A DNA stretch of 64,000 bases from Rubrivivax sp. (lineage in GTDB: Bacteria > Pseudomonadota > Gammaproteobacteria > Burkholderiales > Burkholderiaceae_C), in NCBI GenBank assembly GCA_027484825.1, contig JAIXSE010000026.1, positions 1 through 64,000 on the forward strand, read 5' to 3'. The notes under the pieces were generated by a model. The model saw only the letters and a list, made by a program, of their open reading frames with translations, made no database searches and had not been told where the DNA came from. Of this stretch, positions 26,321 through 35,086 are shown piece after piece. Both the position numbers and the translations under genes were made by a program. Numbering within the stretch: the first letter of the stretch is position 1; each line of letters opens with the position of its first letter.

Positions 26321-26997
26321 CACTGAGCCTCCTTGAGCGCAGCAACGATGGCTTCCGCCAGCGCCGCACCTGAGCCCGGGTTCTGACCGGTCAACAGCCG
26401 CCCATCAACCACCACATTGGCCTGCCACACATCGCCGGCGGAATACTCGGCGCCTTCTTCGCGCAGCGCGTCTTCCAGAAGGAAGGGCACGTCCGCCTTG
26501 GCATACCCCTCTTCTTCAGCATTGGAGAAGGCGGTCAGCTTGCGGCCCTTGACCAGCGGCGTGCCATCTTCGAGCTTGACGCCCAGGAAAGCGGCGGGGC
26601 CATGGCAGACCGCGGCGACGAGCTTGCCGCCGTCCCAGGCGCGCTGCACGGCTTGCTGCACCTCGGGGTTGCGTGCGATGTCCACCATGGGGCCGAGACC
26701 GCCGGGGAAGAAGATGGCGTCGTAATCGAGCACGTCCACCTCGGAGAGCTTGCGGCTGCGGGCCATGCGGCGGACGGCCACGCCGTCGCGGAATGCGCGT
26801 TGAGAGGGGTCGCTGTCGTCGTAACCGTCGAATGGCGGATTGCCGCCCAGCGGCGACGCGTATTCAACGGCAATCCCGGCCGCATCCAACACTTCAAAAG
26901 GATGGGCGACTTCGGGATAGAAGTAGCCGGTGGCACGCTTGTTGGGGCCGATCTCGGCTGCGTTTGTCAAAACAAACAGGACATGCTTGACGCTCAT
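26320..26997 (-). CDS. Type 1 glutamine amidotransferase-like DJ-1/PfpI protein
   Basis: This 225-residue protein has the DJ-1/PfpI fold: FFPGGLGPMVD, nucleophile-elbow Cys131 in AAVCHGPAAF and an N-terminal VLFVLTNAAEIG. It resembles Hsp31/YajL-type deglycase or chaperone proteins with a Glu-Cys-His site. AAGGAGA lies six bases upstream of the ATG. It is divergent from a LysR regulator, its likely controller, and is coupled to the ABM monooxygenase. A dicarbonyl or quinone stress role is inferred. Confidence 0.9.
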   Translation of the reverse strand: MSVKHVLFVLTNAAEIGPNKRATGYFYPEVAHPFEVLDAAGIAVEYASPLGGNPPFDGYDDSDPSQRAFRDGVAVRRMARSRKLSEVDVLDYDAIFFPGGLGPMVDIARNPEVQQAVQRAWDGGKLVAAVCHGPAAFLGVKLEDGTPLVKGRKLTAFSNAEEEGYAKADVPFLLEDALREEGAEYSAGDVWQANVVVDGRLLTGQNPGSGAALAEAIVAALKEAQ

Positions 26998-27153
26998 GAT
27001 CTTCTCCTTGGGTTGAGGACCGGGCCGCTTGGCTCGTTGCGCTTTGCGCTTTGCATTCAGCGCTGCGGTGAGATGAACTGTAGGCATCACGCCGCTCATC
27101 GAGTAGCCCTCCCGGGCTTGACGCATTGACTCACGCGTTAAGACAATGAACGC

Positions 27154-28056
27154 ATGGAACCCAGCACCCCGATCCTTGACGAACTCCGCGGCATGGCCAT
27201 CTTTGCCACCGTGGTGCGCACGGGCAGCTTCGCCGCTGCGGCCCGCGCCCTGGGCCTGACCCGCGCGGTGGTCAGCCATCACATCCGCGCGCTGGAGACC
27301 CGGCTTGGCCTTCCTCTGGCCCAACGAAGCACGCGCAGCTTCAGCCTGACCCCGGCCGGTCAGGCCTTTCGCGTGCACTGCGAGCGGCTGCTGGATGAAG
27401 CGGTGGATGGCATTCGCAGCATGGAATTGCTGCGCGCCGAGCCGCGCGGAGAGGTGAGACTGACCTGCTCCCATCACTTCGGCACCAAGCGCATCCTCCC
27501 GGCGCTGGTGGCCTTCCGGCGCCGCTATCCGGCGGTGCGTCTGCATGTGGCGATGTCGGACAGCAACCTGGACATCGTGCAGCAAGGCTTTGAGCTGGCC
27601 GTGCGCGCAGGTCCGCTGGAAGACTCCTCGCTGGTCGCCCGGCCGCTCTTGCGTGAGGCGACCATGCTCTGCGCTTCGCCCGCCTATCTGCGCCGTCATG
27701 CAGCGCCAGCGTCGGTCGCGGACCTGGAGCAGCATCGCTGGGTGGTCTATCCACCGAGTCAGCGCGTCACCCGGGTCCGCGCCGACGGCAAGGAGGTGGA
27801 GATCAAGGTGCAGGGCGATGTGGTGACGGACAGCGCCGCTTCGCGCCTGGCGTTTGTGCTGGCCGGTGACGGCATTGCCAGGCTGCCCGCCTACGACGCC
27901 GCGGCGCTGCTGGCCTCCGGCGATCTGGTGCAGGTGCTCCCCGAATTGAGCACGGCACCGCTGGAGATTTTTCTGGTCCATTCCAAGCGGATTGGACCCA
28001 GCGCCAAGTTGCTGCGCGATTTCCTGCTGGAGACGGCGCGGGAGGACAAGTGGTAG
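27154..28056 (+). CDS. LysR-family transcriptional regulator
   Basis: This is a 300-residue LTTR. The winged HTH (about 10-70) includes FAAAARALGLTRAVVSHHIRALE. The effector domain (about 95-295) includes RGEVRLTCSHHFGTKRILP. It is transcribed away from the DJ-1/ABM pair, and the AT-richer sequence at 27126-27153 is a likely shared regulatory site. The effector is unknown. Confidence 0.93.
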   Translation: MEPSTPILDELRGMAIFATVVRTGSFAAAARALGLTRAVVSHHIRALETRLGLPLAQRSTRSFSLTPAGQAFRVHCERLLDEAVDGIRSMELLRAEPRGEVRLTCSHHFGTKRILPALVAFRRRYPAVRLHVAMSDSNLDIVQQGFELAVRAGPLEDSSLVARPLLREATMLCASPAYLRRHAAPASVADLEQHRWVVYPPSQRVTRVRADGKEVEIKVQGDVVTDSAASRLAFVLAGDGIARLPAYDAAALLASGDLVQVLPELSTAPLEIFLVHSKRIGPSAKLLRDFLLETAREDKW

Positions 28057-28274
28057 GGCCAGGAAGTGCGGACCCAGCTCGCCCAGGCTGTTCATTCATC
28101 CAGTTTTCTGCATGAACTCGAGAGCTTCGGGGTGCGGTCGCGGCCATCGTCGGCGCGCGGCTTGTGGGGCGACACAACAGCACCCCGTTGCAATTTCACG
28201 CACCGCCCGGTTACGCAGGGTTTTAGAGGACGTCCCCGATAGCCGTACGCAGGCCGCCCCGCTACATTGCCTTC

Positions 28275-28311
28275 GCTTACGGCGTAAGCCGGTGACCGCT
28301 GTCAACGGTCA
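28275..28311 (+). promoter_or_regulatory. Two adjacent inverted repeats upstream of the coiled-coil gene
   Basis: GCTTAC-ggc-GTAAGC (28275-28289) and TGACCG-ctgtcaa-CGGTCA (28293-28311) are both perfect. They lie 40-75 bp before the start at 28352, within an otherwise gene-free 295-bp stretch. A role as operator sites is inferred. Confidence 0.4.
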
Positions 28312-28351
28312 TTCAACAAGAACGGTCGCTGTCGTTTCGGGAGAGGTGGGG

Positions 28352-28795
28352 ATGAGTCTGGTGCAAACATGGATCGCCGCCGTTGGCGTCGTGGCCGGCG
28401 TGAGTGCCGGTGTGGCCGGTGCCAGCTGGCTTTGGGGCCGAAAGTTCAGTGACTTGCAGCGTCACTGCGACCACCTTGCCGCCTCCCGCAACCTGCTGGA
28501 CCAGCAGAACACCCAGGCCCGCCGTCAGGTGGAGCAGTTGCAGACTGAATTGGCCGAACTGCGCCTGTTTGCTGAACGCGCCCGGCGCAAGCTGGCGCAA
28601 CTGGCCGAACAGCCCACTGCCCAGCCCGCTGTGCAGACACCCCCGCCGCCGGCCGCTCCGCCGCGTGCCAGCGCGCAGGAAGTGGCCCAGATGCTGCATC
28701 GCAATGACCAGCGCCGCGAGCCCGCCCTGGCCCGGGCGGATCAGGACGACGCCGGTTTTGAGCCGACGCAGGTCGATCCCCCCGACCCGCTGTGA
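28352..28795 (+). CDS. Hypothetical single-pass membrane protein with coiled coil
   Basis: This 147-residue protein has one N-terminal hydrophobic segment (about 6-28, TWIAAVGVVAGVSAGVAGAS). A helical, heptad-like stretch follows (about 35-88, RRQVEQLQTELAELRLFAER), then a Pro-rich linker and an acidic tail. It resembles membrane-anchored scaffold proteins such as YhcB-like ones but has no assignable family. GAGAGGTGGGG precedes the ATG. Confidence 0.65.
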   Translation: MSLVQTWIAAVGVVAGVSAGVAGASWLWGRKFSDLQRHCDHLAASRNLLDQQNTQARRQVEQLQTELAELRLFAERARRKLAQLAEQPTAQPAVQTPPPPAAPPRASAQEVAQMLHRNDQRREPALARADQDDAGFEPTQVDPPDPL

Positions 28796-28797
28796 CC

Positions 28798-30144
28798 TCA
28801 GGCCGCGCTGACGGCCGGCAGCACCGTGCCCACGCACGGCCCGAACCCGATCCGGCGCCGCCCCGGTGCCTCGCAAAAGCCCACCAGCGCCACGCTGTCG
28901 CCGTCCTGAAGGAAGGTGCGTTGCTCGCCGCTAGGCAGGGTCAGCGCCTGCTTGCCGCCCTGCGTCAGCTCCAGCAGCGATCCGCCCTGGTCCGCCGCCG
29001 GCCCGGACTGGGTGCCTGACCCCAGCAGATCCCCCGGCTGCAGATTGCAGCCGTTGCTGGCGTGGTGCGTCAGCATCTGGGCGAAGGTCCAGTAGCTGTC
29101 CGCAAAATCCGACCGCATCAGCCGATGCGGCGGCGTCTGGGCCGCACGCATCGCAGCGGTCTGCAAATGCACTTCCAGCTGAATGCTGATCGCCCCCTGC
29201 GCCTGGTTGGTCGGCCCTTGCAGATACGGCAGCGGCTGCACGTCGTCGGCGCTTCGGGCGAAGGCACGGCGGAACGGCGCCAGCGCTTCCATGGTGACCA
29301 CCCAGGGGGACACGGTGGTGGCGAAGCTCTTGGCCAGGAAAGGCCCGAGCGGCTGGTACTCCCAGGCCTGAACATCCCGTGCGGACCAGTCGTTCAGCAG
29401 CACCAGGCCAAACAGATGGTCCTCCGCCTGCTCCAGCGCCACCGGCTCCCCTTGGGCATTGCCCTGGCCGACCAGGGCACCGACTTCCAGCTCATAGTCC
29501 AGCCGCTTGCTGGGACCGAAGCTGGGCAGCTCCGCATCCGGCGCCTTGCTCTGCCCCAGTGGGCGGCGGAATTCCTGCCCACTCACGCCGATGGACGACG
29601 CGCGCCCGTGATAACCGATGGGCACCCACTTGTAGTTGGGCAGCAGCGGCTGGTCCGGACGGAACAGCTTGCCCACCGCGGTGGCGTGATGGATGCCGGC
29701 ATAGAAGTCGGTGTAGTCGCCAATGCGGCAAGGCAGCGTGAAGGCCAGGGCCGACTGCGGCACCAGCGCGGCCGACAGCTTGCCCGGCCACTCGGCGTCG
29801 GCCCGCTCGTCCAGCACGGCCACCAGCGCATGGCGGCACTCGCGCCGCAGCGCCGGGCCGGCCGCCATCAGCGGATTCAGGCCCTGCCCTTCGCAGGCCC
29901 GCAGGACGGCTGCCAGTTCGTCGGAAAACACCCCCAGATCCGCTGCGGCGATCAGGTCCAGCGCTTCGGCCCCGATGGCGGTGAAGGGCCGGAAGGCCCC
30001 GCTGCCGCTGGCCAGCCGCGCCATGGCCAGCGGCAGGTTCTGCAGCGGAAAGTCGGTGTCCGCCTCGTTGGCGCCAGACACCCAGCTGCGCAGCGCCGGG
30101 TCGTGGGTGGTGTCGATGGAAAGGGAACTCAGCGAAGTCATCAT
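28798..30144 (-). CDS. fahA: Fumarylacetoacetase
   Basis: This 448-residue enzyme hydrolyses fumarylacetoacetate to fumarate and acetoacetate, the last step of tyrosine/homogentisate degradation. It has the N-terminal FAH domain and metal/substrate motifs DYTDFYAGIHHA, LPNYKWVPIGYHGR, LDYELEVGALVG, LNDWSARDVQAWEYQPLGP and NLQPGDLLGSGT. Its ATG overlaps the hmgA stop by one base. A second ATG lies one codon in. Confidence 0.97.
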   Translation of the reverse strand: MMTSLSSLSIDTTHDPALRSWVSGANEADTDFPLQNLPLAMARLASGSGAFRPFTAIGAEALDLIAAADLGVFSDELAAVLRACEGQGLNPLMAAGPALRRECRHALVAVLDERADAEWPGKLSAALVPQSALAFTLPCRIGDYTDFYAGIHHATAVGKLFRPDQPLLPNYKWVPIGYHGRASSIGVSGQEFRRPLGQSKAPDAELPSFGPSKRLDYELEVGALVGQGNAQGEPVALEQAEDHLFGLVLLNDWSARDVQAWEYQPLGPFLAKSFATTVSPWVVTMEALAPFRRAFARSADDVQPLPYLQGPTNQAQGAISIQLEVHLQTAAMRAAQTPPHRLMRSDFADSYWTFAQMLTHHASNGCNLQPGDLLGSGTQSGPAADQGGSLLELTQGGKQALTLPSGEQRTFLQDGDSVALVGFCEAPGRRRIGFGPCVGTVLPAVSAA

Positions 30145-31499
30145 CAGCCTTTGAATTGATCCTGGAGGCCTGCCCAGCAGGCGGCATAGTGGGTGTCCAG
30201 CGCCCCGCCTTGCATGGCGTAGCGGCTGGGGCGCATGCGCCAGCGGCTCTCGAACATGAAGGCCAGCGTATGGTCGAGCTTTTGCGGCGTCAGCGTGCGG
30301 GTACTGGCGGCGCTGAAGGCATCGGTATCCGGGCCATGCGGCACATGGCTGTTGTGCAGGCTGGCACCGCCCGGCCGGAAGCCTTCCGGCTTGGCATCGT
30401 ACTGGCCGTGGATCAGGCCCATGAACTCGCTCATCACGTTGCGGTGATACCAGGGCGGACGGAAGGTGTCCTCCTGCACCAGCCAGCGCGGCGGGAAGAT
30501 GACGAAGTCGCAGTTGGCAGTGCCCGGGGTGTCGCTGGGCGAGGTCAGCACGGTGAAGATCGACGGGTCCGGATGGTCGAAGCTGATCGAGCCGATGGTC
30601 ATGAAGTTCGCAGTGTCGTACTTCACCGGCGTGAGGTTGCCGTGCCAGGCCACCACGTTGAAGGGCGTCACCGCCTGCTGGTTGTGCCAGAACTCGCCGC
30701 CGAGCTTGCGGATCACTTCATACGGCTGCTGCGGCTCGTGAGCCGCGACCGGGGCGAGGAAGTCGCGCGGATTGGCCAGTCCGTTGCTGCCGATGGGGCC
30801 CAGCTCCGGCAGGCGGAACGGGGCGCCGTAGTTTTCGCAGATGTAGCCGCGGGCCTGCGCTTCATGCAGCTCGACGCGGAAGGTGACGCCGCGTGGGATC
30901 AGCGCGATCTCACCGGGCTTCACGTCCAGCAGGCCCATCTCGGTGACCAGACGCAGGCCGCCTTGCTGCGGCACGATCAGCATCTCACCGTCGGCATTCA
31001 TCAGTGCGCGCTGCTGCATGGAGCGGTTGCACAGGTAGACGAGCGCAGCCATGCCGGTCTGTGCGTCCGGGTCGCCGTTGGCCACCAGGGTGCGGATGCC
31101 TTCGACGAAGTCCCAGCGCTCATCGCCCTGCGGCAGCGGGAATGGATGCCAGCGCAGCGGATCCGGCGGCACGGAGACGCCGCCTGCAGCGCCGCTGGTC
31201 CACAGCGGCGCGTCGAACGGCTTGAAGGGGCTGGTGACCACCGACGGCTGGCGGCGGTAGAGCCAGGTACGGCGGTTCTCCACACGCGGCGCGGTGAAGG
31301 CGGAGCCGGACAGCAGCTCCGGGTACAGGTCCATGGGCGCGCGCTGCGGGCTGTTGCGTCCCTTGGGCAGTGCGCCGGGGACGGCCTCGGTTTCGAATTG
31401 GTTGGCGAAACCGGTTTGGTAGCGCAGGGATGAAGCTGCGGCGCTGTCGGGGGCGCTGTCTGGGGCACTCAAGCGGTCGGTGGTGTGGGGAGCATTCAT
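30144..31499 (-). CDS. hmgA: Homogentisate 1,2-dioxygenase
   Basis: This 451-residue Fe(II) dioxygenase opens homogentisate to maleylacetoacetate. Recognisable parts are [19 protein letters not shown] at the N-terminus, [17 protein letters not shown] and the iron-site region [18 protein letters not shown] with [13 protein letters not shown]. The start ATG overlaps the DUF2783 gene by four bases. The enzyme acts between 4-hydroxyphenylpyruvate or 3-hydroxyphenylacetate input and MaiA/FahA. Confidence 0.97.
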   Translation of the reverse strand: MNAPHTTDRLSAPDSAPDSAAASSLRYQTGFANQFETEAVPGALPKGRNSPQRAPMDLYPELLSGSAFTAPRVENRRTWLYRRQPSVVTSPFKPFDAPLWTSGAAGGVSVPPDPLRWHPFPLPQGDERWDFVEGIRTLVANGDPDAQTGMAALVYLCNRSMQQRALMNADGEMLIVPQQGGLRLVTEMGLLDVKPGEIALIPRGVTFRVELHEAQARGYICENYGAPFRLPELGPIGSNGLANPRDFLAPVAAHEPQQPYEVIRKLGGEFWHNQQAVTPFNVVAWHGNLTPVKYDTANFMTIGSISFDHPDPSIFTVLTSPSDTPGTANCDFVIFPPRWLVQEDTFRPPWYHRNVMSEFMGLIHGQYDAKPEGFRPGGASLHNSHVPHGPDTDAFSAASTRTLTPQKLDHTLAFMFESRWRMRPSRYAMQGGALDTHYAACWAGLQDQFKG

Positions 31500-31867
31500 G
31501 GCGTTCCCTGAGGTGAAGTCGTGGGGTGAGTGGGGGCAGCGCAAGCGGCGATGCTGGCGTTGGCGTTGGCGTTGGCGTTGGCGTTGGCGTTGGTGCTGGC
31601 GGTGGTGGTGGCTGAGCCCGTGGCTGTCGCTGTGCCGTCGGCGTTGGTGCAGGCGCTTTCGCTGTCTGCTGCATCGACACGGCTCGCTCCCGCTGCAACC
31701 AGCGCGGCCTGGAGCACATCCTGGCGGCCGATGTGGTTGGCCAGCAGCAGGACCAGCCGCGCATTGAATGCGTGGCTGTCCGCCTCGCTCAGGTCTTGAT
31801 GGGCCATGAGCAAGGCTTCGTAGAAATCGTCTGGCGCATCCAGATGAGGCGCGGTGATCAGTGGCAT
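31496..31867 (-). CDS. DUF2783 domain protein with Asn-Ala repeat tail
   Basis: The N-terminal part (about 1-65: [25 protein letters not shown], then [10 protein letters not shown]) is a DUF2783 domain; family members are usually about 65-75 residues. Here a low-complexity tail extends the protein to 123 residues, including (Asn-Ala)5-6 encoded by a hexamer repeat. It overlaps the FAD monooxygenase gene by 10 bases and hmgA by four. The position suggests a small partner of the monooxygenase, as with the MhaB coupling protein of Pseudomonas 3-hydroxyphenylacetate hydroxylase. That equivalence is inferred. Confidence 0.8.
   Translation of the reverse strand: MPLITAPHLDAPDDFYEALLMAHQDLSEADSHAFNARLVLLLANHIGRQDVLQAALVAAGASRVDAADSESACTNADGTATATGSATTTASTNANANANANANASIAACAAPTHPTTSPQGTP
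31555..31590. repeat. TGGCGT hexamer tandem repeat (six units)
   Basis: Six perfect TGGCGT units lie inside the DUF2783 gene. On the coding strand they read GCC-AAC codons (Ala-Asn). The six-base unit keeps the frame, so copy-number change would alter length but not phase. Confidence 0.95.
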
Positions 31868-33903
31868 GCCAGCTCCTCGGCCACAGGGGCGGCCTGAAGC
31901 GCCGCCGTGGCGCGCAGGACGGCCTGGCGCAGCAGGGTCGGTTGCAAGCGGCGCCAGCGTGCACACAGGTGCTGGTCGGGCCGCAGCAGCAGCACAGTGC
32001 CCGCACGCGCGTCGCAGCGCGTCTGGGCAAGGCCCTGTTTGTCGTGCAAATGGTGGACCGTCAGACCGCGCGGTGGGGTCAAGGTCAGTGGCTGCGCGAT
32101 GGGTGAGGTCGCTTGCGGCAGCAGCAGCAGGACGCTCGGTGCCGGCAGGCCGTCAAACGCGTCGGCGATGTGCGAAAGCAGCTCATGAACGTCCGAGCCA
32201 CGCCGGTCCATGTCCAGGAACAGCAGGACACTGAAGCGGCCCGGCACCAGGTGGCTCAACAGCCAACATGAGGGTTCCGAGGCGACGGCCGGTGGCTGAG
32301 CGGCATGCGTCTGGGCACCGGCGTCTGTGGCGGCAGTTGCAGTGACGATTGCGGCAGTTGCCGCGGTTGTCGCGATTGCGGCTCGGGTTGCGGCGGGAAC
32401 TCCGGCTGCGTCGGTTGTGGCTTCGTCTGCGTCAGTTGCAGTTGCGGCGGTTGTGACTACCGCTGCTGGTGTCGCAGCTGCGCTCGCCCTCGCTGCCGCC
32501 GCGTCTGCAGACTCATCTCCTCGGTGCCACGGCACCCTCGCGACCGGCGCATCCACCATAGGCGCACCGAGCGCAAGTGCCCCGCCGAAGGCCTCCGCAT
32601 CCCCCGTATTCAGCGAGGACTCCGACAACGTCGTAGGCAAGGACAGCCGACCGCTGTTCACCAGCTTGCGCGCGAATCCGAAGTCCCTCGCAAGGTCCAG
32701 CACCGCGGTGCGGAACAGTCGGCTCGCAGCTGACTTCGGCGTGATGAAGTCGGTGGACCGCGTGGAATGTCGAATGTTGTCGTCCGCCGCGAATTCCCGC
32801 TCACGCGCATAGGTCTCCAGCAGCGCCTCAGGCGCCCGCCCATGAATCACCCAGGCCAGTTTCCAGGCCAGGTTGTCCGCATCCTGGATGCCGGAGTTGG
32901 CGCCCCGCGCGCCAAAAGGCGACACGCCGTGCGCGGCATCGCCGGCGAACAGCACACGCCCATGGCGCAAGCGCTCCATCCGCATGCAGGCGAAGGTGTA
33001 GACCGAGGCCCACACCAGCTCCATCTCCGGAATCTCGCCGCTGCCACCGGCCGCTCGCGAGGCCTGCGCCATCAGCGCCCGCACGCGCGGCAGGATGTTG
33101 TCGGGTCGTTTTTCCTGCTCGGGGTCGGCGTCCCAGCCCAGCTGAAAGTCGATGCGCCAGATGCCGTCCGGCTGCCGATGCAGCAGCACGCTCTGCCCCG
33201 GATGGAACGGCGGATCAAACCAGAACCATCGCTCGGCGGGGAACGGCGCCTTCATGCGCACATCGGCGATCAGGAAACGGTCCCGGAAGCTGCGGCCGTG
33301 GGTGTCCAGGCCCAGCATGCCGCGCATTGGGGAGCGCGAGCCGTCGCAGGCCACGACATGGTCGGCATCCAGCCCGTAGTCCCCCTCCGGGGTCCGGACG
33401 GTCAAGCGGGCATGGGTCGGATGCTGCGTCACCCCCACCACCGCATGGTGCCAACGCAGATCCAGCAGCGGCAGTTGCTCCGCGCGCGCCACCAGATGGG
33501 CTTCCAGATCATGCTGGGACAGATTGATGAAGGCCGGGCGACGATGCCCCGTCTCCGGCAGCAGGTCGAACTGGTAGACCTGCCGGTCCCCGAAGAACAC
33601 TCGCCCCACATGCCACGACACGCCCTGCGCCACCATCGGTGCGGCGCAACCGAGCCGGTCGAAGATGTCCAGCGTGCGCTTGGCAAAACACAGCGCCCGC
33701 GAGCCGACGGACAGCCGACCATCGTTGTTGAGCAGCACCACGGGCACCTGCTGAAGCGCCAGGTCGATGGCCAGCGACAGACCCACCGGCCCCGCCCCCA
33801 CCACGACCACGGGATGACGCACGGGCGCAGCCGCATCCTGGTCGGGATGGCGCCGATAGTCGAAGTCAGCCGCCGTGGCGGCGGCCGTGCTCGGTGTTGT
33901 CAT
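31858..33903 (-). CDS. FAD-dependent aromatic monooxygenase (MhpA/PheA type)
   Basis: This 681-residue class A flavoprotein hydroxylase has the FAD GxGxxG motif in [19 protein letters not shown] (about 32-50), the DG motif [17 protein letters not shown] and the ribityl-binding [22 protein letters not shown]-terminal thioredoxin-like domain follows. The linker, about residues 461-541, is an Ala/Thr/Val repeat. In a homogentisate cluster the likely reaction is 3-hydroxyphenylacetate to homogentisate. GAGGAGA precedes the ATG by seven bases. Substrate is inferred from context. Confidence 0.88.
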   Translation of the reverse strand: MTTPSTAAATAADFDYRRHPDQDAAAPVRHPVVVVGAGPVGLSLAIDLALQQVPVVLLNNDGRLSVGSRALCFAKRTLDIFDRLGCAAPMVAQGVSWHVGRVFFGDRQVYQFDLLPETGHRRPAFINLSQHDLEAHLVARAEQLPLLDLRWHHAVVGVTQHPTHARLTVRTPEGDYGLDADHVVACDGSRSPMRGMLGLDTHGRSFRDRFLIADVRMKAPFPAERWFWFDPPFHPGQSVLLHRQPDGIWRIDFQLGWDADPEQEKRPDNILPRVRALMAQASRAAGGSGEIPEMELVWASVYTFACMRMERLRHGRVLFAGDAAHGVSPFGARGANSGIQDADNLAWKLAWVIHGRAPEALLETYAREREFAADDNIRHSTRSTDFITPKSAASRLFRTAVLDLARDFGFARKLVNSGRLSLPTTLSESSLNTGDAEAFGGALALGAPMVDAPVARVPWHRGDESADAAAARASAAATPAAVVTTAATATDADEATTDAAGVPAATRAAIATTAATAAIVTATAATDAGAQTHAAQPPAVASEPSCWLLSHLVPGRFSVLLFLDMDRRGSDVHELLSHIADAFDGLPAPSVLLLLPQATSPIAQPLTLTPPRGLTVHHLHDKQGLAQTRCDARAGTVLLLRPDQHLCARWRRLQPTLLRQAVLRATAALQAAPVAEELACH

Positions 33904-33998
33904 GCCTGTCTCCTCGTGACGCGTCGGCCGGATGTCGTGGACGGTGTGCCCATCGAGGTTCTGGGGGCATCCGGGACGCGGGGTCCACCTGCGCCGCG

Positions 33999-34952
33999 TC
34001 AGCCTTCCAGGGCCTTCCACATCTCGATGTCGCGCTGCGCGGTCCAGATGCGGGGGTGCGGATGGGCGGTCACTTCGTCATAACAGCGGGTGACGTCGAA
34101 CGGCATGCAGTGGTCGAAGATGACCCAGTGGCCGTACTTCGCCTTCATCGAGGCATAGGTGTCCCGATAGACGGCGGTGAGGTCCTTGCCTGCGGCCACG
34201 CCAGCCTTCACCGCCGCATGCAGGTCGGCAATGAAGGCGCGGGTGCCGGCCAGGCCCTGGGCGACCGCATGGGGGGTGGTCAGGGCAGCGCCTCGGCCCG
34301 GAACCAGGGCCACCGGGTCCAGGGCCGCCAGGCGGTCCAGGGTCTGCGGCCAATCGGCGAAGTAGGCGTCGCCGGCATAGGGCGTGGCATCGAACTCCAC
34401 CAGGTCACCGCTGAAGAGGATCTTCTGCTGCGGCAGCCAGGCCACCGTGTCGCCCTTGGTGTGGCCACGGCCCAGTTGCAGCAGTTGCACCTCCAGCGTC
34501 CCCAGCCACACGCTCATCGCGCCCTGGAAGGTGATGGTGGGCCAGGTCAGGCCGGCAGGCACCGATTCAACATTGCGGAACAGGCGCGGAAAGCGGCCGA
34601 TCTCGCTGGCCTTGTCCTGCTCGCCGCGTTCGACGATGAGGTCGTAGGTGTCCCGGCTGGCGATGATGTGGCGCGGCTGGTAGGCCGTGGCGCCCAGCAC
34701 CCGGACCGCGTGGTAGTGGCTCAGCACGACGTAGTCGATGGGTTTGTCCGTGACCTCGCGGATGCGGCGGATGACGTCCTGCGCCATGGCAGGCGTGGCC
34801 TGCGTGTCGATGACCATCACCGACTCGTCGCCAATGATCACCCCGGTGTTGGGGTCGCCTTCCGCGGTGTAGGCGTAGGCGTTGTCACTGAGCTTGACGA
34901 AGGAGACCCGCTTTTCTTCCAGGTCGGCGTGGCTGGCGAACTGCTTGCTCAT
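33999..34952 (-). CDS. MBL-fold metallo-hydrolase with altered metal motif
   Basis: This 317-residue beta-lactamase-fold protein is the first gene of the minus-strand homogentisate operon. The usual HxHxDH is replaced by HYHAVR (residues 79-84): both His of the first pair remain, but Asp and the third His are Val and Arg. RGHTKGDTVAWLP and LFSGDLVEFD, the later metal motifs, are kept. Function is unknown; thioester or lactone hydrolysis in aromatic catabolism is possible. GGAGA precedes the ATG. Confidence 0.87.
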   Translation of the reverse strand: MSKQFASHADLEEKRVSFVKLSDNAYAYTAEGDPNTGVIIGDESVMVIDTQATPAMAQDVIRRIREVTDKPIDYVVLSHYHAVRVLGATAYQPRHIIASRDTYDLIVERGEQDKASEIGRFPRLFRNVESVPAGLTWPTITFQGAMSVWLGTLEVQLLQLGRGHTKGDTVAWLPQQKILFSGDLVEFDATPYAGDAYFADWPQTLDRLAALDPVALVPGRGAALTTPHAVAQGLAGTRAFIADLHAAVKAGVAAGKDLTAVYRDTYASMKAKYGHWVIFDHCMPFDVTRCYDEVTAHPHPRIWTAQRDIEMWKALEG

Positions 34953-34987
34953 CAAGTGTCTCCATTCATCCAAAGAAAACGCATTAC

Positions 34988-35001
34988 ATATTGGCGAATA
35001 T
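34988..35001. promoter_or_regulatory. ATATT-ggcg-AATAT inverted repeat
   Basis: A perfect 14-bp AT-rich palindrome lies between the divergent MBL and IclR genes in a GC-rich genome. It is a candidate operator or promoter element. Confidence 0.45.
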
Positions 35002-35013
35002 AGCCGACGGCGC

Positions 35014-35037
35014 TGAATTTATTCAACAATGCTGAAT
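35014..35037. promoter_or_regulatory. Triple half-site candidate IclR operator
   Basis: TGAAT-tt-ATTCA-acaatgc-TGAAT places three TGAAT/ATTCA half-sites in 24 bases in the divergent iclR-homogentisate promoter region. It would be occupied by the adjacent IclR regulator. It covers the most upstream possible iclR start, which supports the downstream ATG at 35087. Confidence 0.55.
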
Positions 35038-35086
35038 GTGGGGGCTGCAGCCGAGCCAGCACCAACGAGAAGCAGCCAATAGCACC

